64,000 nucleotides of DNA from Gordonia namibiensis NBRC 108229 (GCF_000298235.1 NZ_BAHE01000010.1:1-64000), one strand, 5' to 3'; positions 7,428-19,205 are shown, numbered from the stretch's first letter. Notes: generated by a model not told the origin, from the letters alone. Numbers and translations: made by a program.

Positions 7428-8699
7428 TCAGTAGCTGCCGGTAAAGGCGTGCGTGACCATCGGGATCAGCGATTCGACGGTGCTCTCGCGGGGATTGCCC
7501 GGGGTGCACCAGTCGCCCATCATGTGCTCGGCGATGGCGCGGATCTGCTTCTCCGAGGTGTCGATGCCCTCGCCGCGGCCCTCGTACTTGCCGGTGTTCA
7601 TCCGGTTCTTCTCGTAGCTGTTGGTCGACAGCTGTCCGAAGTTGTCCGGGATGCCGAGGTCCTTCGACAGGCGGATGGCCTCCTCGACCGCAGCGTCGGC
7701 GGCCTGGACGGTGGTCATCTTGGAGGTGTCGACTCCGAGCAGCGCGGCGATCTCGGCATAGCGCTCGAAGCGGGAGGGCAGGTTGTACTCCCACACGCGG
7801 GGCAGCGCGATGGCGTTGTTGAGACCGTGGTGGCTGTCGTAGAAAGCGCTCACCGCGTGGGACAGGCTGTGCACCAGGCCGAGACCGCCGGAGTTGAACG
7901 CCTGCGCCGAGATGTACTGCGCGTGCATCATTCCGGTGCGCGCCTCGAGGTTGCGGGGATCGTAGACGGCGGTCCGCAGATGCTTGGCGATCAGCTCGAT
8001 CGCGTACTTCGCGTTGCCGAGCGACGGCGCGAAGTCCAGGCGCGAGACGTACGGTTCACTGGCGTGGGCGAGGACGTCGAAGCCGCAGAACGCGGTGAAA
8101 TGTTCCGGGCAGGGGTAGTACAGCAGCGGGTCGTCCATCGCGAGGTCGACCAGACAGGTGTCGTCGAACGCGACCCACTTGTGCGGGTTGTTCATGTCCG
8201 AGGTGTCGGTGATGACGTACGCCCACGAGGTCTCCGAGCCGGTGCCCGCGGTGGTCGAGACCGCGATGTGCTTCGGGTTCTCCTTGTTGGTGGCCTTGGA
8301 GAATCCCTCGAACTCGTTGATGTTGCGGCCGTCGTGCGCGATCACCATGCGGGCGCCCTTGGCGGCGTCGTGGCTGGAACCACCGCCGACCGAGATGATG
8401 CCGTCGCACTTCTCCGACTGGTACAGCGCGGCGGCGTCCATGACGTTGTAGTCCTTGGGATTGGACTCCACCTGGTCGAAGAGGACCACGTCGACGCCCT
8501 GGTACTCGATCTTGCCGATCAGCTCTTCGATGATGCCCGAACCGCGGAGGCCGGTGGTCATCAGCAGGGCACGGGTCATGCCCAGTTCCTTGGCCTCGAC
8601 ACCGAGCATGTCGTGCGCACCGACGCCCAGCTTCGCCTTCGGGAACGGGTGGAACTCCTTGATCGGGAAGTCCCAGATCTGGTTCAGCTCAATGGCCAT
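7428..8699 (-). CDS. mno: NDMA-dependent methanol dehydrogenase (Mno/Mdo)
   Basis: This 423-residue member of the iron/zinc alcohol dehydrogenase family III closely matches the actinobacterial methanol:NDMA oxidoreductase type (Mno of Amycolatopsis, Mdo of mycobacteria, ThcE of Rhodococcus) in length and motifs. It shows GGGSSHDAAKG for the dinucleotide, and metal ligands in GFDVLAHASEPYVS and in SLSHAVSAFYDSHHG. These enzymes hold NAD(H) tightly and pass electrons to mycofactocin, oxidising methanol and other short alcohols. It is the first gene of the operon. AAGGAG lies nine bases before the ATG, and a 20-bp palindrome lies about 120 bp upstream. Confidence 0.9.
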   Translation of the reverse strand: MAIELNQIWDFPIKEFHPFPKAKLGVGAHDMLGVEAKELGMTRALLMTTGLRGSGIIEELIGKIEYQGVDVVLFDQVESNPKDYNVMDAAALYQSEKCDGIISVGGGSSHDAAKGARMVIAHDGRNINEFEGFSKATNKENPKHIAVSTTAGTGSETSWAYVITDTSDMNNPHKWVAFDDTCLVDLAMDDPLLYYPCPEHFTAFCGFDVLAHASEPYVSRLDFAPSLGNAKYAIELIAKHLRTAVYDPRNLEARTGMMHAQYISAQAFNSGGLGLVHSLSHAVSAFYDSHHGLNNAIALPRVWEYNLPSRFERYAEIAALLGVDTSKMTTVQAADAAVEEAIRLSKDLGIPDNFGQLSTNSYEKNRMNTGKYEGRGEGIDTSEKQIRAIAEHMMGDWCTPGNPRESTVESLIPMVTHAFTGSY

Positions 8700-8818
8700 G
8701 GGGGTGAACTCCTTGTGACGGTTGGGTCTGTCACAACGAGAATGTCGCTCAGATCACAACGGCCACAAGGGGTCCTGACCCTTGGCCGACAGGGACGGTC
8801 CAACGGGACGGGGGTACC

Positions 8819-8838
8819 ACCTGTCCGATCGGACAGGT
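8819..8838. promoter_or_regulatory. perfect 20-bp palindrome upstream of mno
   Basis: ACCTGTCCGATCGGACAGGT is its own reverse complement. It lies 120 bp before the mno start and just beyond the murA stop, so it can serve only the mno operon locally. Read toward mno it is followed by GGTACCCCC. The core GTCC-N4-GGAC recurs before mftM. NarL/LuxR-type regulators bind such dyads, so MnoR is the obvious candidate. Confidence 0.6.
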
Positions 8839-8851
8839 CGGCACGCGCGAA

Positions 8852-10108
8852 TCAGTCGGAGACGCGCTCGATCTCGCCGCCGAGGCTGCGGAGGATCTCG
8901 ACGAAGTGCGGGTAGCCGCGGTCGATGTGTTCGACGTCGTGCACCTCGGTGACGCCGTCGGCGACTAGGCCCGCTAGCACCAGTCCGGCGCCGGCGCGGA
9001 TGTCCGAACACCAGACGGGGGCGCTCGAGAGCTTCTCGATGCCGCGGATCACCGCATGGTGTCCGTCGGTGCGTGCGTCCGCCCCGAGGCGGACCATCTC
9101 CTCGACGAAGCGGAACCGGGCCTCGAAGACGTTCTCGGTGATGACGGACATGCCCTCGGAGATGGCGGCGAGGCCGATGGCCATCGGCTGCAGGTCGGTG
9201 GGGAAACCGGGGAACGGCAGCGTCGAGACGTTGACCGCGACCGGTCGGCTGTCGTGACGCACCCGGAAGCCGTCGTCAAAGGTGTCGACGCGGGCGCCGG
9301 TGTCGACGAGCTTGTTGAGTACGAGCTGCAGGTGTTCGGGAAGTACGCCGCGGACGGTCACGTCACCGCGTGTCATCGCGGCGGCGATGCCCCAGGTGGC
9401 GCCGACGATGCGGTCCCCCACCACCCGGTGAGTCGTGGGATGCAGGCGGTCGACGCCGTTCACGGTCAGCGTCGACGTGCCGGCGCCCTCGATCTGCGCA
9501 CCCATCTGCTGCAACATCACGCAGAGGTCGACGATCTCGGGCTCGCGGGCGGCGTTGTCGATGGTCGTCTGGCCCTCGGCGAGGACCGCGGCCATCAGGA
9601 TGTTCTCGGTGGCGCCCACCGACGGGAACTCGAGCGCGATGGGCGCGCCGATGAGCGCGTCGGCCTCGGCGACCACGCAGCCGTGCTCGATGGAGCTGGT
9701 CGCACCCAGGGCGCGCAGGCCGGCCTGGTGCATGTCCAGGGGCCGCGACCCGATCGCGTCACCGCCAGGAAGAGCCACGACGGCGCGATGGCACCGGGCC
9801 ATCAGCGGACCGAGGACGCACACCGAGGCACGGAATTGACGAACGGCCGCGAAATCGGCGTGGAACTTCGGTTCGGCCGGGGCCGTGATCGAGACGGTCT
9901 CGCCGTCCATCTCGACGACCGCACCGAGACCGCGCAGGACGTCGGCCATCAGCGGCACGTCGGCGATCTCAGGCGCGTTCGTCAGCACCGTCGTCCCCTC
10001 GGCCAGCAACGCCGCCGCCATCAGCTTCAGCACGCTGTTCTTGGCGCCACCCACCGACACCTCACCGGACAGACGTGCCCCGCCCGTCACCAGAAACCGA
10101 TCGCTCAC
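8852..10108 (-). CDS. murA: UDP-N-acetylglucosamine 1-carboxyvinyltransferase
   Basis: The enzyme transfers enolpyruvate from PEP to UDP-GlcNAc, the first committed step of peptidoglycan synthesis, in the cytoplasm. The 418-residue length is standard. Typical motifs include GGAKNSVLK near the N-terminus and [11 protein letters not shown] in the active-site loop. Residue 117 of that loop is Asp, where most bacteria have the catalytic Cys that fosfomycin alkylates; mycobacterial MurA also has Asp117 and is naturally insensitive. The GTG at 10108 gives the family length; the open frame upstream of it is unrelated sequence. It is divergent from the adenosyltransferase gene, with 56 bp between the starts. 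Confidence 0.95.
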   Translation of the reverse strand: MSDRFLVTGGARLSGEVSVGGAKNSVLKLMAAALLAEGTTVLTNAPEIADVPLMADVLRGLGAVVEMDGETVSITAPAEPKFHADFAAVRQFRASVCVLGPLMARCHRAVVALPGGDAIGSRPLDMHQAGLRALGATSSIEHGCVVAEADALIGAPIALEFPSVGATENILMAAVLAEGQTTIDNAAREPEIVDLCVMLQQMGAQIEGAGTSTLTVNGVDRLHPTTHRVVGDRIVGATWGIAAAMTRGDVTVRGVLPEHLQLVLNKLVDTGARVDTFDDGFRVRHDSRPVAVNVSTLPFPGFPTDLQPMAIGLAAISEGMSVITENVFEARFRFVEEMVRLGADARTDGHHAVIRGIEKLSSAPVWCSDIRAGAGLVLAGLVADGVTEVHDVEHIDRGYPHFVEILRSLGGEIERVSD

Positions 10109-10164
10109 GCATGCCACCTTATCCGCCGCCGTCCGGCACTCATCGCACGCAGTACATTCAACGC

Positions 10165-10779
10165 ATGGCCGTTCATCTGACGAGGATCTACACCCGCACC
10201 GGCGACGACGGTTCGACCGGTTTGAGCGATTTCTCGCGAGTTCCCAAGACGGATCCGCGCGTGGTCGCCTATGCCGACTGTGACGAGGCCAACGCTGCGA
10301 TCGGCACGGCACTGGCTCTCGGCGGCGATGTACCCGCCGACATCGCCGCGGTGCTGTCCACGGTGCAGAACGACCTGTTCGACGCCGGCGCCGACCTGTC
10401 GTCGCCCATCGTGGAGAACCCGAAGTACCCGCCGCTGCGGATCGCCCAGGAGTACATCGACGCCCTCGAGGGCTGGTGTGACGACTTCGGCGCCGATCTG
10501 CCGCCGCTGGACTCGTTCATCCTCCCCGGCGGCACCCCGTTGGCGGCCCTCCTGCACCAGGCACGCACGGTGACCCGCCGCGCAGAACGTTCGGCTTGGG
10601 CCGCGGTGTCGGCACACCCGGACACCACCAGCGTGTTGCCGGCGAAGTACCTCAACCGACTGTCGGACCTGTTGTTCATCCTGTCGCGTGTGGCCAACCG
10701 GGCGCCCGACGGAACGCTCGGCGACGTGAAGTGGGTTCCGGGCGGCAACCGGCAACGTCCGGAATCGTCCGACAGCTGA
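10165..10779 (+). CDS. ATP:cob(I)alamin adenosyltransferase, PduO type
   Basis: The 204-residue protein adenosylates cob(I)alamin to make coenzyme B12. Family signatures are [13 protein letters not shown] near the N-terminus (ATP-binding loop), [30 protein letters not shown] and RRAERSAW, with [12 protein letters not shown] in the last helices. It is equivalent in position to Rv1314c beside murA. A hairpin follows directly. Adenosylcobalamin would serve enzymes such as methylmalonyl-CoA mutase; none is encoded in this window. Confidence 0.92.
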   Translation: MAVHLTRIYTRTGDDGSTGLSDFSRVPKTDPRVVAYADCDEANAAIGTALALGGDVPADIAAVLSTVQNDLFDAGADLSSPIVENPKYPPLRIAQEYIDALEGWCDDFGADLPPLDSFILPGGTPLAALLHQARTVTRRAERSAWAAVSAHPDTTSVLPAKYLNRLSDLLFILSRVANRAPDGTLGDVKWVPGGNRQRPESSDS

Positions 10780-10813
10780 CGTCTGGGAGCCGAAAGGCCC
10801 CTGATCTAGAAGG

Positions 10814-10836
10814 GATCCCGCCGGAAGGGCGGGATC
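10814..10836. terminator. hairpin between convergent genes
   Basis: GATCCCGCC (10814-10822) pairs perfectly with GGCGGGATC (10828-10836) around a 5-nt loop. It lies 35 bp after the adenosyltransferase stop and overlaps the DUF2550 stop codon, so it can act for both converging transcripts. There is no clear T-tract. Confidence 0.5.
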
Positions 10837-11323
10837 AGGCGCTTTTGCGCCGTTGTGACCGTGCCGACTGCCGCGACTCCAGCCAGGACTGGAACGCGGT
10901 GACCGCGCCCGGGCCCATGGCGAGCTCGTAGCCGTCCTTGACCTTGCCGTCGGGGAACGCTCCATCGGAACCCTTGCCGATGGAGGGGGTCCTACCGGTG
11001 GTCTGTACCTGGAGGATCAGCATGCCCTCGAGGATCTCCGTCTCGGTTCCCTCGGGACGGCGACGGCCGGCGATCTCGATGCTCTGACGGGCGAACGTGA
11101 CGTTCGGGCCCGGACGCAGGGATGCCAGCCGGTAGTAGCGCAGTGAATTGTCGCTGTAGTGAACCGTGCCGTGTCGCCAGCCGTGATCGACCTCCGCCGG
11201 GATCGTGCGCAGCAGGATCGGGGTGCCCACGCGGCGGAGCTGGGCCAGACGCACCGCCAGGAGCACACAGACGATGACGGCAACCGCCAGCAGCACACTG
11301 AGCAACACGACCAGCAGCGTCAT
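10835..11323 (-). CDS. DUF2550 membrane protein
   Basis: The 162-residue protein has one strong N-terminal hydrophobic segment (about 2-26, Leu/Val-rich) followed by a soluble, basic domain with LRYYRLASLRPGPNVTF and a C-terminal Arg/Lys-rich tail. It matches the DUF2550 family found after atpC in Mycobacteriales (Rv1312 position). The function is unknown; association with the ATP synthase operon is only positional. The ATG at 11323 has AGGAG six bases upstream; a GTG one codon earlier is too close to it. A terminator-like hairpin separates it from atpC, so it may have its own promoter. Confidence 0.8.
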   Translation of the reverse strand: MTLLVVLLSVLLAVAVIVCVLLAVRLAQLRRVGTPILLRTIPAEVDHGWRHGTVHYSDNSLRYYRLASLRPGPNVTFARQSIEIAGRRRPEGTETEILEGMLILQVQTTGRTPSIGKGSDGAFPDGKVKDGYELAMGPGAVTAFQSWLESRQSARSQRRKSA

Positions 11324-11461
11324 CACTTACTCCTCTGTGCAATCACCGCATACGTCCGACCCGCCGTCGAGATCCTGATCGAGGATGGACGGCATGACCG
11401 GCAAGCGGGACAAGGGCTGTGGATCCAGCATGCCAGATCACGCACATCGGACGCGAAACGA

Positions 11462-11503
11462 CCTCGGCCGGTCACCGGACGTGAGTCCGATGACCGGCCG
11501 AGG
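11462..11503 (-). terminator. terminator after the ATP synthase operon
   Basis: CCTCGGCCGGTCA (11462-11474) pairs with TGACCGGCCGAGG (11491-11503), with an inner CGGAC/GTCCG stem. On the minus strand it is followed by CGTTTCG, a weak T-run. It lies about 25 bp past the atpC stop. Confidence 0.6.
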
Positions 11504-11526
11504 CGACCATCGCGCGAGCGAGGGTG

Positions 11527-11907
11527 TTACTTCGAAAGGTGCTGTGCCGCAGTCAAACGCGCGTGAGCACGGTGATACTCCGGGGAGTCCGGCTCAGCCT
11601 GCTCGAGTGCGGTCTTCTCCGCGTTGATGTCGACGTCGTCGGCCCAGTCGGCCGACTCCGCGAGCACCGTGACGGCCTCGCCGGTGACGGACAGGAATCC
11701 GCCCTCGACAGCAGCCGCGCGGCGATTGCCGTTCTCCTCGACGATCACCACGAAACCACCCGGGACCAGCTGGCCCAGGAGCGGCTCGTGGTTGGCCAGG
11801 ATGCCCAGCTCGCCGACCGTGGTCTGCGCGATCAGGAACGTGGCCTCGCCCGAGTACAGGCTCGAATCCGCGGAGACAACCTCCACGTGGAAGGACTTCT
11901 CAGCCAT
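11527..11907 (-). CDS. atpC: ATP synthase F1 subunit epsilon
   Basis: This 126-residue subunit is the small central-stalk protein that modulates ATP hydrolysis. The N-terminal beta-barrel region has FHVEVVSADSSLYSGEA and GELGILANHEPLLGQL, both family hallmarks, and a short helical tail follows. It is the last gene of the operon, nine bases after atpD. The length is close to mycobacterial epsilon, which has a shortened C-terminal helix. Confidence 0.95.
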   Translation of the reverse strand: MAEKSFHVEVVSADSSLYSGEATFLIAQTTVGELGILANHEPLLGQLVPGGFVVIVEENGNRRAAAVEGGFLSVTGEAVTVLAESADWADDVDINAEKTALEQAEPDSPEYHRAHARLTAAQHLSK

Positions 11908-11916
11908 GGATTACCG

Positions 11917-13410
<1,494 letters not shown>

Positions 13411-13432
13411 TCAGGACTCGGGGGCGCTGCGG

Positions 13433-14356
13433 CTAGTTGGCCAGTGCGCTCGAACCACCGACGATCTCGCTGATTTCCTGGGTGATCTGGGCCTGGCGGA
13501 GCTGGTTGGCCTCACGCGACAGCGTCTTGGCCAGCTCCTCGGCGTTGTCGGTCGCCGCCTTCATGGCGGTACGGCGAGCCGCCGACTCCGACGCAGCCGA
13601 ATCCAGCAGTGCCGCGTACACCCGCGTTGCCACGTACTTCGGCAGCAGCGCGTCGAGCAGGGCATCCGCACCCGGTTCGAACGTGTAGTTGCGAGACGGG
13701 GTGTCGTCGGACGACTCGTCGTCCTCGGACACGACCAGCGGCGCCACCCGGCGGACCTCCGGTACCTGCGACAGCATCGACTGGAACCGGGTGTAGACCA
13801 GATGCAGCTCGTCGACGCCCTCGAGGACGCCGTCGCCACCCGGACGCTCCACCTCGGTGCCCGAACCGGCCACGAACAGATCCACCAGGAACTGGGTCGG
13901 CTCGGCGGCGTCCATGTACTTCGGCGCCTCCGAGAAGCCCGTCCACGAGTCCGAGACGGTCAGGCCGCGGAAGTTGAAGAACCCCACACCCTTTCGACCC
14001 ATCACGAACAGCACGGCTTCCTTGCCCTCCTCGCGCAGCAGCGCGATGAGTTCACGGGTCGCCTTGAGCACGTTGGCGTTGTAGCCACCGCACATGCCGC
14101 GGTCGCTGGTGACCACCAGGATCGCCGCACGCTTGGGATTCTCGCGCTCGTTCAGCAGCGGGTTGTCCAGGTAGCCCGAGTTGCTCGCGAGCTCGGAGAG
14201 CACCGTCGTCATCTCTTCCGAGTACGGCTTCGCCGCCGCGACGCGACCCTGGGCCTTCGTGATACGCGAGGTCGCGATCAGCTCCTGAGCCTTGGTGATC
14301 TTCTTGGTCGACTGGACCGACCGGATGCGTGAGCGCAGCTCACGAATGCTGGCCAT
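13433..14356 (-). CDS. atpG: ATP synthase F1 subunit gamma
   Basis: The 307-residue rotor shaft has the family N-terminus [20 protein letters not shown] and the C-terminal helix with [20 protein letters not shown]. It carries extra loop sequence in the middle ([16 protein letters not shown]), at the position of the additional gamma loop described for mycobacterial enzymes and linked there to suppressed ATP hydrolysis, and a second acidic stretch ([11 protein letters not shown]). The role of the loop here is inferred. Confidence 0.95.
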   Translation of the reverse strand: MASIRELRSRIRSVQSTKKITKAQELIATSRITKAQGRVAAAKPYSEEMTTVLSELASNSGYLDNPLLNERENPKRAAILVVTSDRGMCGGYNANVLKATRELIALLREEGKEAVLFVMGRKGVGFFNFRGLTVSDSWTGFSEAPKYMDAAEPTQFLVDLFVAGSGTEVERPGGDGVLEGVDELHLVYTRFQSMLSQVPEVRRVAPLVVSEDDESSDDTPSRNYTFEPGADALLDALLPKYVATRVYAALLDSAASESAARRTAMKAATDNAEELAKTLSREANQLRQAQITQEISEIVGGSSALAN

Positions 14357-14401
14357 GAGCCCTCACCCCTTCCTTATCGCAATGTCCGTTGACGTCTGAG
14401 A

Positions 14402-16030
14402 TCACTTGCGGATCTTGATCTCTTCGTTCTCGACGTTCTCGGCATCCATTGCCTGCGCCTCGGCCTCGTTGACCACGCGACGGCCGTCGTGGGTGAGGTA
14501 GCCGTTCTTGAACTTGTTGGTCTCGGCGACGAGGGCCTCGGCCTGGTCGTCGGCGAGCGCCTTGCCGCCGGCGATCGAGTCGTAGACGCCCTTCGCGTTG
14601 TGGTGCAGGTGGCTCAGCAGCTGGGTCTCGAAGTTGCGCACGTCGTCGACCGGGACCGAGTCGTAGTGGCCCTCACCGCAGAGGTAGATCGAGACGATCT
14701 GATCCTCGACCGAGAAGGGGCTGTACTGGTCCTGCTTGAGCATCTCGACCCAGCGGGCGCCGCGCTCGAGCTGCGCCTTCGACGCATCGTCGAGGTCGGA
14801 GGCGAAGGCCGAGAAGGCTTCCAGCTCGCGGAACTGGGCCAGCTCCAGACGCAGCGATCCGGAGACCTTCTTGAGGCCCTTGGTCTGTGCGGCACCACCG
14901 ACGCGCGACACCGAGGTGCCGACGTTGATGGCCGGGCGGACACCCTTGTTGAAGAGGTCCGACTCCAGGAAGACCTGGCCGTCGGTGATCGAGATGACGT
15001 TGGTCGGGATGAACGCCGAGACGTCGTTGGCCTTGGTCTCGATGATCGGCAGACCGGTCATCGAGCCGCCGCCGAGCTCGTCGGAGAGCTTTGCACAACG
15101 CTCCAGGAGGCGCGAGTGCAAGTAGAAGACGTCACCCGGGTATGCCTCGCGGCCCGGCGGGCGACGCAGAAGCAGCGAGATGGCGCGGTAGGCCTCGGCC
15201 TGCTTGGTCAGGTCGTCGAACACGATGAGGACGTGCTTGCCCTGGTACATCCAGTGCTGGCCGATGGCCGAGCCGGTGTAGGGGGCGAGCCACTTGAAGC
15301 CGGCCGAGTCCGAAGCCGGGGCGGCGACGATGGTGGTGTACTCCATCGCGCCGGCCTCTTCGAGAGCGGACTTGACGCCGGCGATGGTCGAACCCTTCTG
15401 ACCGATCGCGACGTAGATGCAGCGGACCTGCTTGGTGGGGTCGCCGGTCTCCCAGTTCGCCTTCTGGTTCAGGATGGCGTCGATGCAGACGGCGGTCTTG
15501 CCGGTCTTGCGGTCGCCGATGACGAGCTGACGCTGTCCGCGACCGATGGCGGTCATGGCGTCGATGGCCTTGATGCCGGTGGCGAGGGACTCCTCGACGG
15601 GCTGGCGCTCGAGCACCGAAGCGGCCTGCAGCTCCAGGACGCGCTGCTCTTCGGCCTCGATGTCGCCCTGGCCGTCGATCGGGGCGCCGAGGGGATCGAC
15701 CACGCGGCCGAGGAAGGCGTCGCCGACGGGCACGGAGAGCACGTTGCCGGTACGGCTGACCTGCTGGCCTTCTTCCAGGGACTCGTAGTCACCCAGGATG
15801 ACGGCGCCGATCTCGTCCTCGTCGAGGTTCAGCGCGACGCCGAGGACGCCGCCGGGGAACTCGAGGAGCTCGTTGGCCATTGCGCTGGGCAGTCCGCTGA
15901 CGTGAGCGATACCGTCCGACGTATCGGTGATGATGCCGACCTCGTCACGCGACGCTTCGGCTTCGAACGACGAGACGTACTGCTCGATCGCTCCCTTAAT
16001 CTCGTCTGGTGAGATCGTCAACTCCGCCAT
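14402..16030 (-). CDS. atpA: ATP synthase F1 subunit alpha
   Basis: The 542-residue non-catalytic nucleotide-binding subunit has P-loop GDRKTGKT, the signature [17 protein letters not shown] and the regulatory N-terminal region [18 protein letters not shown]. It has a C-terminal extension (about 515-542, rich in Glu and Ala) like that of mycobacterial alpha, which has been implicated in blocking ATP hydrolysis. It is followed by atpG after 45 bp. Confidence 0.97.
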   Translation of the reverse strand: MAELTISPDEIKGAIEQYVSSFEAEASRDEVGIITDTSDGIAHVSGLPSAMANELLEFPGGVLGVALNLDEDEIGAVILGDYESLEEGQQVSRTGNVLSVPVGDAFLGRVVDPLGAPIDGQGDIEAEEQRVLELQAASVLERQPVEESLATGIKAIDAMTAIGRGQRQLVIGDRKTGKTAVCIDAILNQKANWETGDPTKQVRCIYVAIGQKGSTIAGVKSALEEAGAMEYTTIVAAPASDSAGFKWLAPYTGSAIGQHWMYQGKHVLIVFDDLTKQAEAYRAISLLLRRPPGREAYPGDVFYLHSRLLERCAKLSDELGGGSMTGLPIIETKANDVSAFIPTNVISITDGQVFLESDLFNKGVRPAINVGTSVSRVGGAAQTKGLKKVSGSLRLELAQFRELEAFSAFASDLDDASKAQLERGARWVEMLKQDQYSPFSVEDQIVSIYLCGEGHYDSVPVDDVRNFETQLLSHLHHNAKGVYDSIAGGKALADDQAEALVAETNKFKNGYLTHDGRRVVNEAEAQAMDAENVENEEIKIRK

Positions 16031-16111
16031 GGGTTCTCGTCTTTCCTTGATTAGCTCTGAGGCTTTAGGGCTCGGGCTTTGGGTGTTCAGGTGGTCAGGG
16101 GTCGAGCTGCG

Positions 16112-17536
16112 TCAGCGCGGCAGGGTCTCGGCTGCCTTCGCGAGGCGCGTGGCGACATCGGCGTCGATGACCTCGTCGCCGACGCTGATCCGCAGGCCGC
16201 CCAGCAGTTCGGGCTGGACCTCGGTCTGCACCGAGATGGTGCGGCCGTAGATCCCGCCGAGGACGGTCGCGAGGCGCTCGACCTGTGCGTCGGCCAGCTC
16301 GGAGGCCGACACGACGTGGGCGACCGATTCGCCGCGTCGGGCGGCGGCCAGCTCGGCGAGCTGATCGACGGCGACATCGGCGGCCTGACCGTTCAGCAGG
16401 CGAACGGTCGAGGACAGCAGCGTCCAGGTGTGGCCACTGACCTTGTCCCCCGTCAGCTTCTGCAGGAGGTCGACGCGCTTGTCGGCATCCTTGCTGTGAT
16501 CGGAGAGCAGCGACGCGAGCTGCGGGTTGGCCTCCAGGATCCGGCTGACGCGGAACAGTTCGTCCTCGACCTGCTCGATGACCCCGTCACGCTCGGCGGC
16601 GGTCAGCACGATCAGCGAGTTCTGACGACGCAGGGCGGTGATGAAGTCACCCGACGACGACCAGCGCTGAGTCGAGGCGGTCGCAAGGACCTCCACGACC
16701 ACCGGGGCCACCTTGCCGTCGAACAGGGTGTGCACCAGCGAGTTCTTGCCGGCGGCGTTCTCGTCGTCCTCGACCAGGCGCTTGCGCAGCACCGGGTTCT
16801 CGCCGAGGAAGTTGATGGCCGAGGTCAGGTCACCCGACGCCGCGGCGAGAGCTGCACCGTCGAGGTCGCCCGCAGCCGAGTCGAACTTGTCCGACACGGC
16901 GAGAGCGGCGTCGCGGCTGGCGGCACGCATGGCGTGCAGACCGACGAGCTTGGCGCTCGACGGAATGGCCGACGACGATCCGGACGACATCTCCTCGAGC
17001 TCGTCGATGACCCGGTCGACGCTGGCGGCCTGGGCCGAGTCGTCGGCGAGGTGGTTGCGCACGAGTTCGCCGGCCTTGTCGACCGCGGCGAGGCCGAGGT
17101 CGGTACGGAGCTGACGGACCAGGTTCGCCCGCACCAGTGCGACCTGGTTGCGGCCGTGCTCGGAGATGCGCTTGACCTCGTGATCGGCCTGGGCGCGGAT
17201 GTCGGAGGTGATCGCCTCGGCGTCGGCCGCGGCGTCCTTCTTCATCTGTTCCGCCTCGGCCTTGGCCTCGGCGACGGCCTTCTCACGGGCCTTCTGGCCT
17301 TCGGCGACCCGCTTCTTGGCGGCTTCGGCCTCGGCGAGTTGGGTGCGCACCGTCTCCTGACGATCACGCATCATCTTCTGCACCGGCGGGCGGACGTACT
17401 TCCACAGCAGGAAGATGATGACCGCGAAGCCGAAGAGCTGAGCGATGAAGATCGCAGGGTCGAACGCAGCACCGATGTCGTGGAGCCAGGTGCCGATGGG
17501 GCCCTGGTCGGATTCGGTCTCAGTGTTGGCAGCCAT
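16112..17536 (-). CDS. atpFH: fused ATP synthase b'-delta subunit
   Basis: The 474-residue fusion is characteristic of Mycobacteriales. An N-terminal membrane segment (about 28-48, FIAQLFGFAVIIFLLWKYV) leads into a long Ala/Glu/Lys coiled coil of the b-subunit stalk (about 55-165), then a linker (165-275) and a delta/OSCP domain (about 275-474, ending GGLRISVGDEVIDADVATRL). It forms the peripheral stalk with the separate b subunit and binds the top of F1. The ATG overlaps the atpF stop by one base. Confidence 0.95.
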   Translation of the reverse strand: MAANTETESDQGPIGTWLHDIGAAFDPAIFIAQLFGFAVIIFLLWKYVRPPVQKMMRDRQETVRTQLAEAEAAKKRVAEGQKAREKAVAEAKAEAEQMKKDAAADAEAITSDIRAQADHEVKRISEHGRNQVALVRANLVRQLRTDLGLAAVDKAGELVRNHLADDSAQAASVDRVIDELEEMSSGSSSAIPSSAKLVGLHAMRAASRDAALAVSDKFDSAAGDLDGAALAAASGDLTSAINFLGENPVLRKRLVEDDENAAGKNSLVHTLFDGKVAPVVVEVLATASTQRWSSSGDFITALRRQNSLIVLTAAERDGVIEQVEDELFRVSRILEANPQLASLLSDHSKDADKRVDLLQKLTGDKVSGHTWTLLSSTVRLLNGQAADVAVDQLAELAAARRGESVAHVVSASELADAQVERLATVLGGIYGRTISVQTEVQPELLGGLRISVGDEVIDADVATRLAKAAETLPR

Positions 17537-18024
17537 CAGTTCACCGCTCCGCTCGTCGATCGGGTGTCGGAAAGAGTGGCCGAGTCGACACCGAGCACAC
17601 GCGCCGCGAGGGTCTTGGCGAGTGTGTCCACATCAGCTGCAGCCGTCGATGCCGCCTGCTCACCCTGAGCCGCCAGCTCGGAGCTGGTCGACTGCAGGGC
17701 AGCGTCGGCCTCGGCGGTCGCTCGCTGCTTCATCTCGTTCAGCTGTTCACGGCCCTGTGCGCGAGCTTCGTCGCGCTTGGCGGTGGCCTCACCGCGCGCT
17801 TCCTTGAGGAGCGAACGGAACTGCACGTCCGCATCCTCGAATTCGGCGGCGGCAGTCCGATTGTCCTCCGCGGTGCGGTGGATCATCTCGTCCCGCTCCT
17901 CGAGGACCTGCTGAATCGGCGGAACCACGAACTTGCGGATGACCAGCAGCAAAATCACGAAGATGAGCAGGACAACGAAGAACGTTCCATTCGGAAGCAG
18001 GAAGTTCTCTGCAGCAAGCGTCAT
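17536..18024 (-). CDS. atpF: ATP synthase F0 subunit b
   Basis: The 162-residue protein has one N-terminal membrane helix (about 12-32) and a long amphipathic coiled coil rich in Ala, Glu and Arg. It pairs with the b'-delta fusion encoded next to form the peripheral stalk joining F0 to F1. Its stop overlaps the start of atpFH by one base, which suggests coupled translation of the two partners. Confidence 0.95.
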   Translation of the reverse strand: MTLAAENFLLPNGTFFVVLLIFVILLLVIRKFVVPPIQQVLEERDEMIHRTAEDNRTAAAEFEDADVQFRSLLKEARGEATAKRDEARAQGREQLNEMKQRATAEADAALQSTSSELAAQGEQAASTAAADVDTLAKTLAARVLGVDSATLSDTRSTSGAVN

Positions 18025-18071
18025 TGTGGTGAGGTGTCGTTTCTACTCGGCGACAAAAGGGAGAGCGGTGA

Positions 18072-18401
<330 letters not shown>

Positions 18402-18455
18402 TCATGTGCGGTTGTGGTCGCGGCGTTCCCGCCGCGAGGTGCCCTGGACGGGCGG

Positions 18456-19205
18456 TCAGTGATCCTCGGTCTCCATCGACTGCGAGAAGTAGAGGATCGT
18501 CAGCAGCGCGAAGATGAACGCCTGGATCAGGCCGACGAACAGCTCGAAGGACTTCCAGATCGCGTTGGGCGCCCACATGATGTACGGCGGGAAGAGGGCG
18601 ATCAGGGCGACCATCATGCTGCCGGCGAACACGTTGCCGAAGAGTCGCAGCGAGAGCGAGATCGGCTTGGTGAACTCCTCGATCACGTTGATCGGTGCGA
18701 GGAAGGCGACGTGGCCCTTCACGATGCGGGCCGGGTGACCCAGCAGGCCGCGGGCCCGGAAGCCGGCGATCTGGTACCAGACGAAGACGAAGAGGGCGAG
18801 CGCGTAGGCGAAGTTCACGTCCGCGGCCGGCGGCTTGAGGATCTCGTGGTGACCCACCTGGACCGGCAGGACCGACAGCCAGTTGGAGATCAGGATGAAG
18901 GTGAACAGCGAGACCGCGAGCGGGAGGACGTACGGAGCGACCTTCATGCCGATCGCGCTCTCGACCTGTCCGCGCATCTGGATGGTGACTGCTTCCCAGA
19001 AGAGCTGCACACCCGAGGGGACGCCGGTCGAGGTGACCTTGGACTTCAGGTAGAAGGCCAGCGCGAGCATGATCAACGCCGCGAGCGCAGTCGCGATGAT
19101 GGTTTCCAGATTGAAGGTCAGTCCGAAGAGCTCGAACTTGGTGTAATGACCCACCTGAATGGCTGGTTCGCCATCCTCTGCGGCTAGGTAGAAGGCGGTC
19201 GTCAT
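18456..19205 (-). CDS. atpB: ATP synthase F0 subunit a
   Basis: This 249-residue, multi-spanning membrane subunit forms the proton half-channels. The essential arginine lies in the conserved stretch [18 protein letters not shown]. At least five hydrophobic segments are visible. The start overlaps the atpI-like stop by four bases (ATGA). A 132-bp gap separates it from atpE. Confidence 0.96.
   Translation of the reverse strand: MTTAFYLAAEDGEPAIQVGHYTKFELFGLTFNLETIIATALAALIMLALAFYLKSKVTSTGVPSGVQLFWEAVTIQMRGQVESAIGMKVAPYVLPLAVSLFTFILISNWLSVLPVQVGHHEILKPPAADVNFAYALALFVFVWYQIAGFRARGLLGHPARIVKGHVAFLAPINVIEEFTKPISLSLRLFGNVFAGSMMVALIALFPPYIMWAPNAIWKSFELFVGLIQAFIFALLTILYFSQSMETEDH

Noticed and set aside
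476..8699. A complete mycofactocin biosynthesis cluster
   Set aside because: No short precursor peptide (MftA), radical SAM enzyme (MftC) or other mft maturase is present; only the MftM-like gene and user enzymes are here.
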